DNA from: CAJWGI01 sp036011785
GTDB lineage: Bacteria > Chloroflexota > Anaerolineae > Anaerolineales > UBA11657
Length of the DNA stretch: 52,483 bases
Direction of reading: 5' to 3'
Assembly (NCBI GenBank): GCA_036011785.1
Contig: DASCOB010000217.1
Location: 1 to 52,483, forward strand
A program made the position numbers and the translations under genes. Every line of letters starts with the position of its first letter. The first letter of the stretch is position 1. The notes under the pieces are model-generated. The model did no database searches. It was not told the DNA's origin and saw nothing but the letters and a program-made list of their open reading frames with translations. Shown here one piece after another: positions 16,730 through 25,574 of the stretch.

Positions 16730-17461
16730 CTAGATATGGCCGTTGCCGCAGGCGCTCACTAGCCCGGCGAACAGACCCTGTTGGTCGGGAGTGTTTTGAA
16801 TCCACTCGGGGTGCCATTGCACCCCCACCGCGTATGGATGGTTGGGGATTTCGGCCGCTTCCACTATGCCGTCAGGCGCCACAGCCACCTGCCTCATTTC
16901 GGGTGCGACTTCGCGACAGGCCTGATGGTGCAGGCTATTCACCTCCACGGAGGTGGCTTGCAGCAGCTGCGCCAATCGTGAATCGGGCGTCACATTCAGA
17001 CCGTGCGTGCGCTTGTTGCGCGGGTAGTCGGGGTAGTAATTATGCTTGGCTGCGTTCGGCATCTCAGTGGCGAGGTCACGCCAGAGCGTGCCACCGAGCG
17101 CGACGTTCATGCTCTGGACACCTCGACAGATGGCCAGCATGGGCTTTTCCTCCTCCGCCGCCCAGCGCACTAGTGTAAACTCCATCTCGTCGCGCTCGGG
17201 GTCAATCCGTGTGCAATGGTCTGTGAGGGTGTACCCGTAATGTTCAGGGTGAATGTCTCCACCGCCGGAAAAGACCAAGCCGTCGACGCGGTCGTACAGA
17301 TCGCGTAGCTCAACCGCCTGCAGCCCGAGCGGGATTAGCACTGGCAGCCCGCCTTGGCCACGCACGGCGTCGACGTAGGGATATAGCACGCCGTACAGGT
17401 CTCTTTCGCCGCTGCTGGATTTTCGCCGCGACACGGTGATGCCAATCAGGGGACGGGGCAT
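16730..17461 (-). CDS. Gamma-glutamyl-GABA hydrolase-like class I glutamine amidotransferase
   Basis: A protein of 243 residues of the peptidase C26/PuuD-like family. It has the oxyanion region GLVFSGGGDIHPEHYG, the nucleophile elbow LAICRGVQSMNVALGG with its Cys, and VQWHPE supplying the His and Glu of the triad. Members cleave gamma-glutamyl amides such as gamma-glutamyl-GABA or gamma-glutamyl-amino acids in the cytoplasm. I chose ATG 17461 (MPRPLIGITVS) because the longer frame would run through the rplS terminator. The ribosome binding site is poor. The broken murI follows after 30 nt, so both genes concern glutamate compounds, which may be coincidental. Confidence 0.85.
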   Translation of the reverse strand: MPRPLIGITVSRRKSSSGERDLYGVLYPYVDAVRGQGGLPVLIPLGLQAVELRDLYDRVDGLVFSGGGDIHPEHYGYTLTDHCTRIDPERDEMEFTLVRWAAEEEKPMLAICRGVQSMNVALGGTLWRDLATEMPNAAKHNYYPDYPRNKRTHGLNVTPDSRLAQLLQATSVEVNSLHHQACREVAPEMRQVAVAPDGIVEAAEIPNHPYAVGVQWHPEWIQNTPDQQGLFAGLVSACGNGHI

Positions 17462-17472
17462 GTTATCTTGCT

Positions 17473-17516
17473 CTGAGAAAAGAAAAATGGGCGTGAAACC
17501 GGTCGGCGCCACGCCC
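17473..17516 (-). terminator. Intrinsic terminator after rplS
   Basis: On the reverse strand GGGCGTG (17516-17510) pairs with CACGCCC (17495-17489) and is followed by ATTTTTCTTTTC (17488-17477). This is a good rho-independent terminator 15 nt after the rplS stop. It also sits just before the start of the amidotransferase gene, so it may limit read-through into that gene. Confidence 0.85.
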
Positions 17517-17530
17517 TGTGGGTGCCCGTA

Positions 17531-17884
17531 CTAATTTGTGCGCTTTTCTTTCAGGCGCGCTTTCTTGCCGGTCAACCCGCGCATGTAATACAGTTTGGCG
17601 CGGCGCACTTTCGCCCGGCGCGTCACGGTGACCTTCTCGATACGCGGTGAGCGTAAAAGGAAGGTTCGCTCCACGCCCACGCCGTGCGAAGCGATGCGGC
17701 GCACCGTGAAGCTGGCGTCGTTGCCACCGCCGCGGGTCTTTATGACTGTGCCTTTGAATTCCTGCACGCGCTCCTTACCACCCTCGTGGATGTGCACATG
17801 CACCGCCACGGAATCGCCGGGATTGATGGCGGGGATGTTCTTGTTTGCAGGCGCTTCCACCGCCTTTCGAATGTGGTTCTTCAT
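17531..17884 (-). CDS. rplS: Large ribosomal subunit protein bL19
   Basis: 117 residues, the usual length for bL19, which sits at the subunit interface. It shows the family pattern: PGDSVAVHVHIHEGGKERVQEFKGTVI, then SFTVRRIASHGVGVERTFLLRSPRIEKV and a basic tail with RAKLYYMRGLTGKKARLKE. The usual neighbours rpsP, rimM and trmD are absent. Here rplS is a single-gene unit with its own extended -10 promoter and terminator, read divergently from uvrA. Confidence 0.98.
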   Translation of the reverse strand: MKNHIRKAVEAPANKNIPAINPGDSVAVHVHIHEGGKERVQEFKGTVIKTRGGGNDASFTVRRIASHGVGVERTFLLRSPRIEKVTVTRRAKVRRAKLYYMRGLTGKKARLKEKRTN

Positions 17885-17957
17885 GGGAAACCTCTGGTGG
17901 TTCTGCCGCTATCGCAATGGCGTGTCGCTTGACCTGCGTTTTCGAGCGACGCGGCGA

Positions 17958-17984
17958 ATTATAGCATAAACTGACACCTGTCAG
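17958..17984 (-). promoter_or_regulatory. Probable rplS promoter (extended -10)
   Basis: The reverse strand reads TGCTATAAT, an extended -10 (TATAAT at 17963-17958). A CTGACA -35-like hexamer (17984-17979) lies 15 bp upstream, slightly short spacing that the extended -10 could compensate. It would give a leader of about 65 nt before ATG 17884. Confidence 0.55.
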
Positions 17985-18020
17985 CGGATGAAAGGCGGAC
18001 ATGTTCGCTGCCGGACGCAC

Positions 18021-18054
18021 CCACGGCTCGCTCCGTGGCGGCAGTTGGTATAAT
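18021..18054 (+). promoter_or_regulatory. Candidate uvrA promoter with overlapping palindrome
   Basis: TGGTATAAT gives an extended -10 (TATAAT 18049-18054), 43 nt before uvrA. No good -35 is present. Where it would lie is a perfect inverted repeat CCACGG-N6-CCGTGG (18021-18026 and 18033-18038). Its position over the -35 region suits a repressor site, and uvrA is often SOS-controlled, but the sequence does not match a LexA box I know. A second TATTAT at 18066-18071 is an alternative -10. Confidence 0.45.
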
Positions 18055-18097
18055 GGCTGTTTGGATATTATAGAGGCGGTTTCGCGATGGTACACCA

Positions 18098-21031
18098 ATG
18101 GCTCTTGATAAAATTATCGTCGTCGGCGCGCGGGAACACAACTTAAAAAATATCAGCGTGGAAATCCCGCGCGACAAACTGGTGGTGATAACCGGCCTCT
18201 CTGGCTCGGGCAAATCTTCGCTGGCATTCGATACCATTTTCGCTGAGGGTCAGCGCCGCTACGTGGAATCGCTTTCGGCTTACGCGCGCCAGTTCCTCGG
18301 GCAGCTTGAAAAGCCCGATGTGGATCACATCGAGGGGTTGAGTCCGGCGGTCTCCATCGACCAGAGAGGCGTGAGTAAGAATCCGCGCTCCACTGTGGGT
18401 ACTGTCACCGAGGTTTACGATTATCTACGTCTGCTTTATGCGCGCGTGGGCACGCCGCATTGTCCGCAGTGTGGCCACGCTGTCAGCCGGCAATCGGCAC
18501 AAGAGATAGTGCAGGCCATCCGCGGGCTCCCCGGTGACAGCCTCATCCTGCTGCTTGCTCCGCTGGTCAAGGATCGCAAAGGGCATCATCAGGGTGTTTT
18601 CGATGAAGTGCGCAAAGCCGGCTTTTTGCGTGTGCGCGTAGATGGACAAACTTACGATGTGAATGACCTAACTGGCGATGCCGGGGCGCAGTCAACCACG
18701 CCGAAGCTGGATCGTTACAGAATGCACACCATCGAGGCGGTGGTGGACCGGCTGGTACTGCGCGCAGCCGATGAGCTGGGCGGCGAAGAGGAACAGGAAT
18801 TCATCTCGCGCCTGACTGATTCTGTGGAGACCGCGCTGCGTGTGGGGAACGGGATGCTGCTGGTGCAGCCGGTTTCGCCCATGGATACGAGCGCTGATTC
18901 CGGCGAAAACCTGCTTTTTTCAGAGCAAAACGCCTGCGCCCACTGCGGCATCAGCCTGCCGGATTTTGAGCCACGATCCTTTTCGTTCAACTCTCCTCAC
19001 GGGGCCTGCGCGGAATGTCAGGGCTTGGGGCACAAACTTGAAATCGACGCGGCACTGATTATTCCAGACCGCAGCCGCACACTTGAAGAATCCGCCATTG
19101 CGGTGATGGAATGGCGCGCCCGCCCGCTCGGCGAAGGGGGCGGCTATTACTGGCAGGCGCTACAGGGCGCCTGCGCACATTACGACATTCCCATGGATAG
19201 GCCGCTCGCTGAACTTTCGCAAAAGAAGATAGATGTGCTCCTCCATGGCAGTGATGGCGAGCACATCCCTATTCAATATCTCACCCGTCAGGGAAACCAG
19301 GCCGTGTGGCACAATCCGTTCGAGGGCGTAATTGGAAACTTGCGCAGGCGCTACCGCGAGACCGGCTCTGAGTATATTCGTCGCAAAATCGAACACTATA
19401 TGACGCAGCGCGACTGTGACAGCTGCCACGGGTGGCGGCTGCGCACGGAAGCGCTGGCCGTGACAATCGGGGAGGACAACATTGTGCAGGTCACGCACTG
19501 GCCAGTGACGCGACTGCTGGAATGGGCGCAGGCGCTGCCGGAATCCATCCTGAACGTGCGCCAGCGCGCCATTGGGCGGCAGGTCTTGAAGGAAATCACC
19601 TCGCGGCTACAGTTTATGGTGAATGTCGGGCTGGATTATCTCACTCTGGCTCGCTCGGCGGCGTCGCTTTCCGGCGGCGAGGCGCAACGCATTCGTCTCG
19701 CCACCCAGATTGGCTCGCAGCTGACCGGCGTGCTTTATGTGCTCGATGAGCCCTCCATCGGGCTGCATCAACGCGATAATGGCCGGCTGATTTGCACGCT
19801 GAAATCAATGCGCGATTTGGGCAATACGCTGCTGGTGGTGGAGCATGATGAAGAGACCATCCGCGCGGCGGATTGGGTGGTGGACTTGGGACCGGGGGCG
19901 GGCAGCCACGGCGGCGAGGTGGTGGCTCAGGGTACCGCCGAAGCCATCATCGCCAATCCCGATTCGCTCACAGGCGCGTATCTATCCGGCCGGCGCTCCA
20001 TCGCCGTTCCGCCGTCGCGGCGGGCAGGCAACGGGAAACACTTACTGGTGCGCGGCGCCCGAGAGCATAATCTCAAAGGCATTGACGTGCGCATCCCGCT
20101 CGGCAAAGTGGTTTGCATCACCGGCGTATCCGGTTCGGGAAAATCCACTTTGATGAATGACATTCTCTACCGCGCCGTCGCGCGGGAATTGCACCGCGCA
20201 CGCACCCTGGTGGGTGCGCACGATGGCATCGAGGGACTGGAACACATCGACAAGATCATCAATATTGACCAGTCGCCCATCGGGCGCACGCCGCGTTCCA
20301 ACCCGGCGACTTATGTGGGCCTGTTTGACCATGTGCGCAAACTGTTTGCCGAGCTACCCGAGAGCAAAATACGAGGCTATAAGCCCGGGCGCTATTCATT
20401 CAACGTGAAGGGCGGTCGTTGCGAGGGCTGTCAGGGGCAGGGGCAGCTGCGCATAGAGATGCAGTTCCTGCCGGATATATATGTGTCGTGCGATGTCTGC
20501 AATGGTGCGCGCTACAACCGCGAAACGCTGCAGGTGCGCTTCAAGGATTTTACGATTGCCGATGTGCTCTCGCTGAGCATCGACGCGGCGACGCAGGTTT
20601 TCGAGAACTTCCCGGCAATGCAGCGCAAGCTTTCCACACTGCTGGCGGTCGGGCTGGGCTACATTAAGATTGGGCAGCCGGCCACGACGCTATCTGGGGG
20701 CGAGGCGCAGCGGGTGAAAATGAGCAAGGAACTTTCTAAGCGTTCCACTGGTCGCACCCTTTACGTGCTGGATGAGCCTTCGGTGGGGCTGCACGCCGCC
20801 GATGTCGACCGGCTCATCGATGTGCTGCAGCGCTTTGCCGATCAGGGCAACACTGTGGTGATTATTGAGCACCATCCTGACATCATCAAGGTCGCCGACC
20901 ACGTCGTAGATCTGGGGCCGGAGGGCGGCGACCTCGGAGGAGAGATAATGGCCGAAGGTACCCCCGAGCAGGTGATGGCGGTGAAGGCGAGCTACACCGG
21001 GCAATTCCTGCTGAAGTATTTAAAGAATTGA
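18098..21031 (+). CDS. uvrA: Excinuclease ABC subunit A
   Basis: 977 residues, somewhat longer than the typical 940. UvrA is the damage-recognition ATPase of nucleotide excision repair and loads UvrB. Both ABC modules are present, with Walker A motifs GLSGSGKSS (N-terminal) and GVSGSGKST (C-terminal), and signature motifs LSGGEAQRIRLA and LSGGEAQRVKMS. Zinc-binding cysteines appear in HCPQCG, ACAHCGISLPDFEPRSFSFNSP, and in the C-terminal finger CEGCQGQGQ..CDVCNGARY. The stop overlaps the TTG start of queG, so the two genes are translationally coupled. Confidence 0.98.
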   Translation: MALDKIIVVGAREHNLKNISVEIPRDKLVVITGLSGSGKSSLAFDTIFAEGQRRYVESLSAYARQFLGQLEKPDVDHIEGLSPAVSIDQRGVSKNPRSTVGTVTEVYDYLRLLYARVGTPHCPQCGHAVSRQSAQEIVQAIRGLPGDSLILLLAPLVKDRKGHHQGVFDEVRKAGFLRVRVDGQTYDVNDLTGDAGAQSTTPKLDRYRMHTIEAVVDRLVLRAADELGGEEEQEFISRLTDSVETALRVGNGMLLVQPVSPMDTSADSGENLLFSEQNACAHCGISLPDFEPRSFSFNSPHGACAECQGLGHKLEIDAALIIPDRSRTLEESAIAVMEWRARPLGEGGGYYWQALQGACAHYDIPMDRPLAELSQKKIDVLLHGSDGEHIPIQYLTRQGNQAVWHNPFEGVIGNLRRRYRETGSEYIRRKIEHYMTQRDCDSCHGWRLRTEALAVTIGEDNIVQVTHWPVTRLLEWAQALPESILNVRQRAIGRQVLKEITSRLQFMVNVGLDYLTLARSAASLSGGEAQRIRLATQIGSQLTGVLYVLDEPSIGLHQRDNGRLICTLKSMRDLGNTLLVVEHDEETIRAADWVVDLGPGAGSHGGEVVAQGTAEAIIANPDSLTGAYLSGRRSIAVPPSRRAGNGKHLLVRGAREHNLKGIDVRIPLGKVVCITGVSGSGKSTLMNDILYRAVARELHRARTLVGAHDGIEGLEHIDKIINIDQSPIGRTPRSNPATYVGLFDHVRKLFAELPESKIRGYKPGRYSFNVKGGRCEGCQGQGQLRIEMQFLPDIYVSCDVCNGARYNRETLQVRFKDFTIADVLSLSIDAATQVFENFPAMQRKLSTLLAVGLGYIKIGQPATTLSGGEAQRVKMSKELSKRSTGRTLYVLDEPSVGLHAADVDRLIDVLQRFADQGNTVVIIEHHPDIIKVADHVVDLGPEGGDLGGEIMAEGTPEQVMAVKASYTGQFLLKYLKN

Positions 21032-22221
21032 ACTCGCAGAATGGCCACTTGCTTGCTGAGCGCATCAAGGCGCGCGCCCGTGCGCTCGGTTTTGCTCTGT
21101 GCGGAATCACCACGCCCGACCCACCTAAGAACTTGCCTGTGTACCAGTGCTGGCTTTCGGATGGGCTGCACGCGGACATGGAATACATGGCCGGTGAGCG
21201 CGCCCGCGAGCGTCGTGCCGACCCCCGCGCGCTTTTCCCCGATTGTGAATCCATTCTGGTGCTGGCAGCGAATTACTTTCAGGGTGAGCCACCCTCACTG
21301 GAACCGGTTTCCCTGACCGGCAGAGTGGCACGCTATGCGTGGGGTCGCGATTATCATGACGTCTTGCTGCATCGCCTGAAGGAATTGATTACTTTTGCGC
21401 AGGCGGCGGCGGGGCGACCGGTGCGGCACCGGCTGTACACCGATACTGGCCCATTGCTGGAGCGCGAGCTGGCGCAGCGCGCCGGACTAGGCTGGATCGG
21501 CAAGAACACCATGCTCATCAACGCGGATGTTGGCTCGTGGACGCTGCTGGCGGAGGCCATGTTGGACTTGCCGCTGCCTCCGGATGAACCCTTTCGCGCC
21601 GACCGCTGTGGCAGCTGTACGCGCTGCCTGGATGCCTGCCCGACTGGCGCCATTCTGTCTGACCCACGGCGCGTGGACAGCCGATGCTGCATTTCCTATC
21701 TCACCATCGAGCACCGTGGGGCGCTGCCAGCCGAACGCCGTGAATCTCTGGGCGACTGGGTATTCGGTTGTGACGTTTGCCAGCAGGTCTGCCCATGGAA
21801 CGAGCGCTTCGCGCGGCCGCTGCGTGACCCTGATTTCGCGCCCCACGCACCGTTGCCCCATCCACGGGCGGGAGCGCTGCTTGCTCTTTCGCAGCCGGAA
21901 TTCAGTAGCGTGTTTCGGGGAAGCGCGCTGAAACGCGCCAAACGCAGCGGCCTCTCTCGCAATGTCGTGGTGGCGCTGGGCAACAGCGGCGAAAACGGCG
22001 CTGTTCCATATCTGGAACGCGTGCTCCGCAGCGACCCTGACGTGGTGGTGCGCGGCCATGCGGCCTGGGCACTGGGCCGCAGTGGCGCAGACATGGCGCA
22101 AAGCGCCTTGCGTGCCGCGCGGGAATCGGAGACCGAGCGCGTGGTGCTGCAGGAGATTGAGGCCGCGCTCGCAGGGTGGGGCGGGGTCAAGGAGTCGGCG
22201 TCGCCGACGGCTGCGGAGTAG
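21028..22221 (+). CDS. queG: Epoxyqueuosine reductase
   Basis: 397 residues. QueG performs the last step of queuosine synthesis in tRNA, reducing epoxyqueuosine with cobalamin and two [4Fe-4S] clusters. Cluster ligands are C194, C197, C200, C204 (CGSCTRCLDACPTG) and C248, C251, C255 (CDVCQQVCPW) with C220 or C221. The catalytic-site YTDTGP (D139) and RAGLGWIGKNTMLI are intact. A HEAT-like C-terminal region follows. The TTG start at 21028 overlaps the uvrA stop (TTGA), and no ATG would preserve the N-terminus. Its 3' end overlaps the convergent LysM gene by 35 nt. A QueG gene implies that queuosine is made or salvaged. Confidence 0.95.
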   Translation: MNSQNGHLLAERIKARARALGFALCGITTPDPPKNLPVYQCWLSDGLHADMEYMAGERARERRADPRALFPDCESILVLAANYFQGEPPSLEPVSLTGRVARYAWGRDYHDVLLHRLKELITFAQAAAGRPVRHRLYTDTGPLLERELAQRAGLGWIGKNTMLINADVGSWTLLAEAMLDLPLPPDEPFRADRCGSCTRCLDACPTGAILSDPRRVDSRCCISYLTIEHRGALPAERRESLGDWVFGCDVCQQVCPWNERFARPLRDPDFAPHAPLPHPRAGALLALSQPEFSSVFRGSALKRAKRSGLSRNVVVALGNSGENGAVPYLERVLRSDPDVVVRGHAAWALGRSGADMAQSALRAARESETERVVLQEIEAALAGWGGVKESASPTAAE

Positions 22222-22894
22222 CGGTGGCCGAAGGTTGGCGTGTTGGCGTGGCCGGAGTCAGTGCTAGGAGGTCCACAGGTATGCGTACTTTCTGCCCGAC
22301 GTTGAGCACGTCCGGATTTTCGGCCAGGTCTTCATTCTCCTCCAGAATGGCGTCGAGGGTGGTGTTGAATTTCTCCGCCAGTAGTTGTAGGATGTCTCCG
22401 GGCCGCACGGTGTGTTCAATGATGGTGCCGGGGCTGATGTCGCTGGGCATTGGCGTCAGAGTTGGCAGCTTGAAATCGGTCGGCGGAATCAGTATCTCCT
22501 GATCTACCTGCAGGAGAGAAGTCAGGTCGATGCCCTGTTCCAGGTTGTAGGCGATGAGGGCTTCTATGTCGATTTCATATTCGTCCGCCACAAAATAAAG
22601 CGTGTCGCCTTCCTGAATGACGTAACTCACAGGGCCGCTGCGCGTGGCGGTAGGCGTGAGCGTGGCGGTTTCGGTGGGCTCAAAATGGGTGGCGGTCGGC
22701 AGCACGGGCGTGTGCGTGAAAGTTGGCGTGGCGGTGGGTGTGGCGAACAGGGTCCATTGCCCGGCGGTGTAACGTTGCGCCGCGTAAGCCGCCGCTCCCA
22801 ACACTCCCACGACCATCACCAGCAGCGCAACCACGCGCCAGGTTTTGCTCGCCTGGCCCTTCTCGTCCAGTGTCAGAGCGGTATTTTCCTTCAT
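22187..22894 (-). CDS. Membrane-anchored protein with two LysM domains
   Basis: A protein of 235 residues. ATG 22894 is preceded by AGGAAAGG at good distance. One transmembrane helix (about residues 20-40) is followed by a Thr/Pro-rich linker (ATPTATPTFTHTP type). Then come two LysM domains: VSYVIQEGDTLYFVADEYEI..ILIP and IEHTVRPGDILQLLAEKFNT..KVRIPV. A second TP-rich tail ends the protein. LysM domains bind N-acetylglucosamine-containing glycans, so the protein should sit at the cell wall outside the membrane. No catalytic domain is attached. The TP-rich linkers are typical of Anaerolineae-type surface proteins. Confidence 0.88.
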   Translation of the reverse strand: MKENTALTLDEKGQASKTWRVVALLVMVVGVLGAAAYAAQRYTAGQWTLFATPTATPTFTHTPVLPTATHFEPTETATLTPTATRSGPVSYVIQEGDTLYFVADEYEIDIEALIAYNLEQGIDLTSLLQVDQEILIPPTDFKLPTLTPMPSDISPGTIIEHTVRPGDILQLLAEKFNTTLDAILEENEDLAENPDVLNVGQKVRIPVDLLALTPATPTRQPSATATPQPSATPTP

Positions 22895-22939
22895 GCCCGC
22901 ATCCTTTCCTCGAGCGGATGCCTTCCTAATTGTACCCGA

Positions 22940-22947
22940 ATTATAAT
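22940..22947. promoter_or_regulatory. Bidirectional -10 element (ATTATAAT)
   Basis: The overlapping ATTATAAT gives TATAAT on both strands, between the divergent LysM and methyltransferase genes. Leftward, TTCCAA lies 18 bp upstream as a weak -35. Rightward no -35 is evident. A second leftward TACAAT lies at 22934-22929. Confidence 0.4.
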
Positions 22948-22997
22948 GCGGTGATGTGATTGATTGGAACCGCGCTGCGAGAGAGAATGGTGGCTGC

Positions 22998-23768
22998 ATG
23001 ACCAAAGAATTGATTCAAGCGCAATTCGGCCCCCCCGCGGCGGATTATGTGCGCAGCCCCGTGCACGCGCGGGGCGAGAGCCTGGGCGCACTGCTGGCCC
23101 GGCTGCAACGTGACCCCATTCAGCTGGCGCTCGACATCGCCACCGGCGGCGGCCACACCGCGCTGGCGCTCTCCCCACTGGCCAAAATAGTGGTCGCCAG
23201 CGATATCACTGCGCCTATGCTTCGCGCAGCGCGCGATTGGCTCGCGGAAAATGGCGCAGAGAACGATCACTTCTGTCAGCACGACGCCGGTCTGATTCCC
23301 TTCCTGGAAAGCACGTTTGATGTGGTGACCTGTCGTCTGGCTCCGCATCATTTTGCGGATATTGGTGCCTTCCTGCGCGAATGCGTGCGTGTGGTGCGGT
23401 GCGGTGACCGCGTGGCCGTCATCGACAACGTCATCCCGCCGGAACCTCTGGCCATGCGCTTCATCAATGCGTTTGAGCGATTGCGGGACCGCAGCCACAA
23501 TTTCGAGCACAGCGTGTATGACTGGGAGGCATTTTTCCATGCCGCAGGTATGCGCGTTGAACACCGGCAGCAATTTCGCAAGCCAATTGATTTCGGCGCA
23601 TACTGCGACCGTATGGGCGTCTCCGAGCGCATGCGCACGCGTTTGCGGGTCATGCTGCTGCAGGCGCCGGCGGCGGCGCGAGCCGCGCTTAACCCACGCG
23701 TGGTTGACGGCCGTATGACGTTTGATCTCGGAGAGCTCCTCATTGTTGGGCGGCGGGCCGCCCGTTGA
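22998..23768 (+). CDS. Class I SAM-dependent methyltransferase
   Basis: A protein of 256 residues with the Rossmann motif I ALDIATGGGHTALALSP, motif II VVASDITAPML and motif IV DVVTCRLAPHHFADIGAFLRE, which is a UbiE/COQ5-like Methyltransf_11 arrangement. The substrate cannot be read from sequence; related proteins act on quinones, small metabolites or lipids. I prefer ATG 22998 (MTKELIQAQFG), though the frame is open from GTG 22956. The miaB promoter overlaps its stop codon. Confidence 0.85.
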   Translation: MTKELIQAQFGPPAADYVRSPVHARGESLGALLARLQRDPIQLALDIATGGGHTALALSPLAKIVVASDITAPMLRAARDWLAENGAENDHFCQHDAGLIPFLESTFDVVTCRLAPHHFADIGAFLRECVRVVRCGDRVAVIDNVIPPEPLAMRFINAFERLRDRSHNFEHSVYDWEAFFHAAGMRVEHRQQFRKPIDFGAYCDRMGVSERMRTRLRVMLLQAPAAARAALNPRVVDGRMTFDLGELLIVGRRAAR

Positions 23769-23808
23769 CCGCGGTCGCGCGGGTTGGTAGAATGCCCTCG
23801 GGTATAAT
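23765..23808 (+). promoter_or_regulatory. Probable miaB promoter, possibly double
   Basis: TTGACC (23765-23770) and TAGAAT (23788-23793) are separated by exactly 17 bp, a good sigma-70 type promoter that overlaps the stop of the methyltransferase gene. A second TATAAT follows at 23803-23808, ten nt before the miaB start. Use of that second hexamer would yield an almost leaderless mRNA. Confidence 0.55.
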
Positions 23809-23817
23809 CTGCGTGCC

Positions 23818-25179
23818 ATGAAATACCACATCCATACGATTGGCTGTCAGATGAATGTGGCCGACAGTCTGCGGCTGGCTTCCGAGTTGGAGAAACTTGG
23901 CGGCGCGTCGACAGATGAAATCGGCGAGGCCGATGTGGCCGTGCTGAACACTTGCGTTGTGCGGCAAAGCGCCGAGGATCGGGCCAATGGTTGGCTGCAG
24001 CGCGTGGGGCGCCTGAAGAATGGCGACCACACCGGCCTTGTGGTCGGGTTGATGGGCTGCCTGGTAGGGGTAAAAGGCAACCCGAAACTCGCGCGCGCTT
24101 TCCCGCAGGTGGATGTCTTCTTGCCTCCTTCTGACCCGACCGCGCTGCTGAATCGCATCGCCGACCGGAATCACCTGCACGCTGAGCGCGCGGCTGTCGC
24201 GCGCCGCCATGCGGCCCAGGTAGGCGAACTCACCTTGCCGCTGGCGCAGCGCGGTCGACTGGTCAGCGCGCATGTGCCGGTGGTCTATGGCTGCTCGCAC
24301 GCCTGCACGTTTTGCATCATCCCGTTCCGACGGGGAGTGGAACGCTCGAGGCCTGTCGGCGAAATCACGGCCGAGACGCGTTCGCTGGCGGCACAGAGCG
24401 TGAGAGAAATCACCCTGCTCGGGCAGATTGTCGACCGCTACGGCTGCGATGTCGAAGACGGCCCTGACCTCGCGCAGCTTTTGCGGGTGGTGCATGAGAC
24501 GCCCGGCCTCGAGCGCATCCGCTTTCTGACCTCGCACCCGAACTACATGAACGATGACCTTCTGCGCACAGTGGCCGCGCTGCCGAGGATATGCGAGCAC
24601 ATTGAAGTGCCAGTGCAGTCCGGCAACAACACAATACTGCAGAACATGCGCCGCGATTACACCGTGGAGCAATATCGCAGCCTTGTCGGACGCATCCGCG
24701 AGCATATGCCGGCGGGGTCAATCGCGTGCGATGTCATCGTCGGTTTTCCGGGCGAGAGCGAGGCGCAGTTTCAGGACACTCACGACCTGTTGGCCGAATT
24801 GAAACTGGATAAGGTACACATCGCCAAATACTCGCCGCGGCCGGGCACACTTTCCGCACGGCATATGGTGGACGATGTGCCCGCGGAGGAGAAAGAGCGT
24901 CGCCGCAAAGCACTGGATGACTTACAGGCTGGTATTGTGGCCGACATTAATAATCGCTTGCTCGGAGAGCGGGCGCAGGTTCTGGTAGAGGATTTTCACC
25001 GGGGGAAGTGGCGCGGCCGCACGCGCACGAACAAGCTGGTGTTTTTCGAGGATGAACGCGACCGCACGGCTGAACTCGTTGATGTGGAAATCACTTGGGC
25101 TGGGCCATGGTCGCTGCGTGGCCGGCTGCCTGATGCCTCCGTGGATGCCCCGCCCCCGCTCGCTGTGACGGTTGCGTGA
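23818..25179 (+). CDS. miaB: tRNA-2-methylthio-N6-dimethylallyladenosine synthase
   Basis: 453 residues. MiaB adds a methylthio group to i6A37 in tRNAs reading UNN codons, using two [4Fe-4S] clusters and SAM. The N-terminal UPF0004 domain supplies C10, C46 and C81 for the auxiliary cluster. The radical SAM motif CxxxCxxC is C159, C163, C166 (YGCSHACTFC). The TRAM RNA-binding domain is at the C-terminus (about 375-440). PVVYGCSH and RRGVERSRP are typical. It could in principle be the t6A enzyme MtaB, but the motif spacing around the clusters fits MiaB better. Convergent with infA. Confidence 0.92.
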   Translation: MKYHIHTIGCQMNVADSLRLASELEKLGGASTDEIGEADVAVLNTCVVRQSAEDRANGWLQRVGRLKNGDHTGLVVGLMGCLVGVKGNPKLARAFPQVDVFLPPSDPTALLNRIADRNHLHAERAAVARRHAAQVGELTLPLAQRGRLVSAHVPVVYGCSHACTFCIIPFRRGVERSRPVGEITAETRSLAAQSVREITLLGQIVDRYGCDVEDGPDLAQLLRVVHETPGLERIRFLTSHPNYMNDDLLRTVAALPRICEHIEVPVQSGNNTILQNMRRDYTVEQYRSLVGRIREHMPAGSIACDVIVGFPGESEAQFQDTHDLLAELKLDKVHIAKYSPRPGTLSARHMVDDVPAEEKERRRKALDDLQAGIVADINNRLLGERAQVLVEDFHRGKWRGRTRTNKLVFFEDERDRTAELVDVEITWAGPWSLRGRLPDASVDAPPPLAVTVA

Positions 25180-25264
25180 ACTTCGGCGGCCCGACTCATT
25201 AGGAGAGCGTGCAACCGCGAATCCCTGAGGCGGCTGCTTACAGCGAACGAAGTTTGTGCTACGT

Positions 25265-25507
25265 TTATGTTGGGGGTTTGCGCCCGCTTGGATAGCGGTA
25301 GATGATGCGGCCACGCGTCAGGTCATAGGGCGAAACTTCTACCTTCACGCGGTCGCCCAGCAGAATGCGAATGTAATAGCGGCGCATCTTTCCAGATAGG
25401 TATGCCAGCAGCTCGTGCCCGTTTTCGAGCTTGATGCGAAACTGGGTAGCGGGCAGGGCCTCGGTGACCGTGCCCTCCATTTCGAACTTCTCTTCTTTTT
25501 CCGCCAT
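25265..25507 (-). CDS. infA: Translation initiation factor IF-1
   Basis: 80 residues forming a single OB fold that blocks the ribosomal A site during initiation. Conserved strings include GTVTEALPATQFRIKLENGHELLAYLSGK and the end SPYDLTRGRIIYRY. An eight-residue tail (PSGRKPPT) extends past the normal C-terminus. ATG 25507 has a strong ribosome binding site (TGAGGAG). It is the third gene of an operon with rpsA and rpsU rather than part of the spc ribosomal operon where infA normally sits, so it may be a relocated or second copy. Confidence 0.96.
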   Translation of the reverse strand: MAEKEEKFEMEGTVTEALPATQFRIKLENGHELLAYLSGKMRRYYIRILLGDRVKVEVSPYDLTRGRIIYRYPSGRKPPT

Positions 25508-25574
25508 TTGAAGTGCTCCTCAATTACCGCGTTTTGGTAAGGGTTGCGCACCATGTGCTGGCATCGTTGGCGCC

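Noticed and set aside
17462..17512. N-terminal extension of the amidotransferase (start at 17512)
   Set aside because: It would be encoded by the rplS terminator stem and T-run; the family N-terminus begins at ATG 17461.
22650..22740. Repetitive codons (GTGGCGGT type) as a tandem DNA repeat
   Set aside because: They encode a Thr/Pro-rich linker of a LysM protein; the repetition is compositional.
23740..24705. A 321-codon leftward open frame across miaB
   Set aside because: miaB is certain on the other strand; the leftward translation has no recognisable motif.
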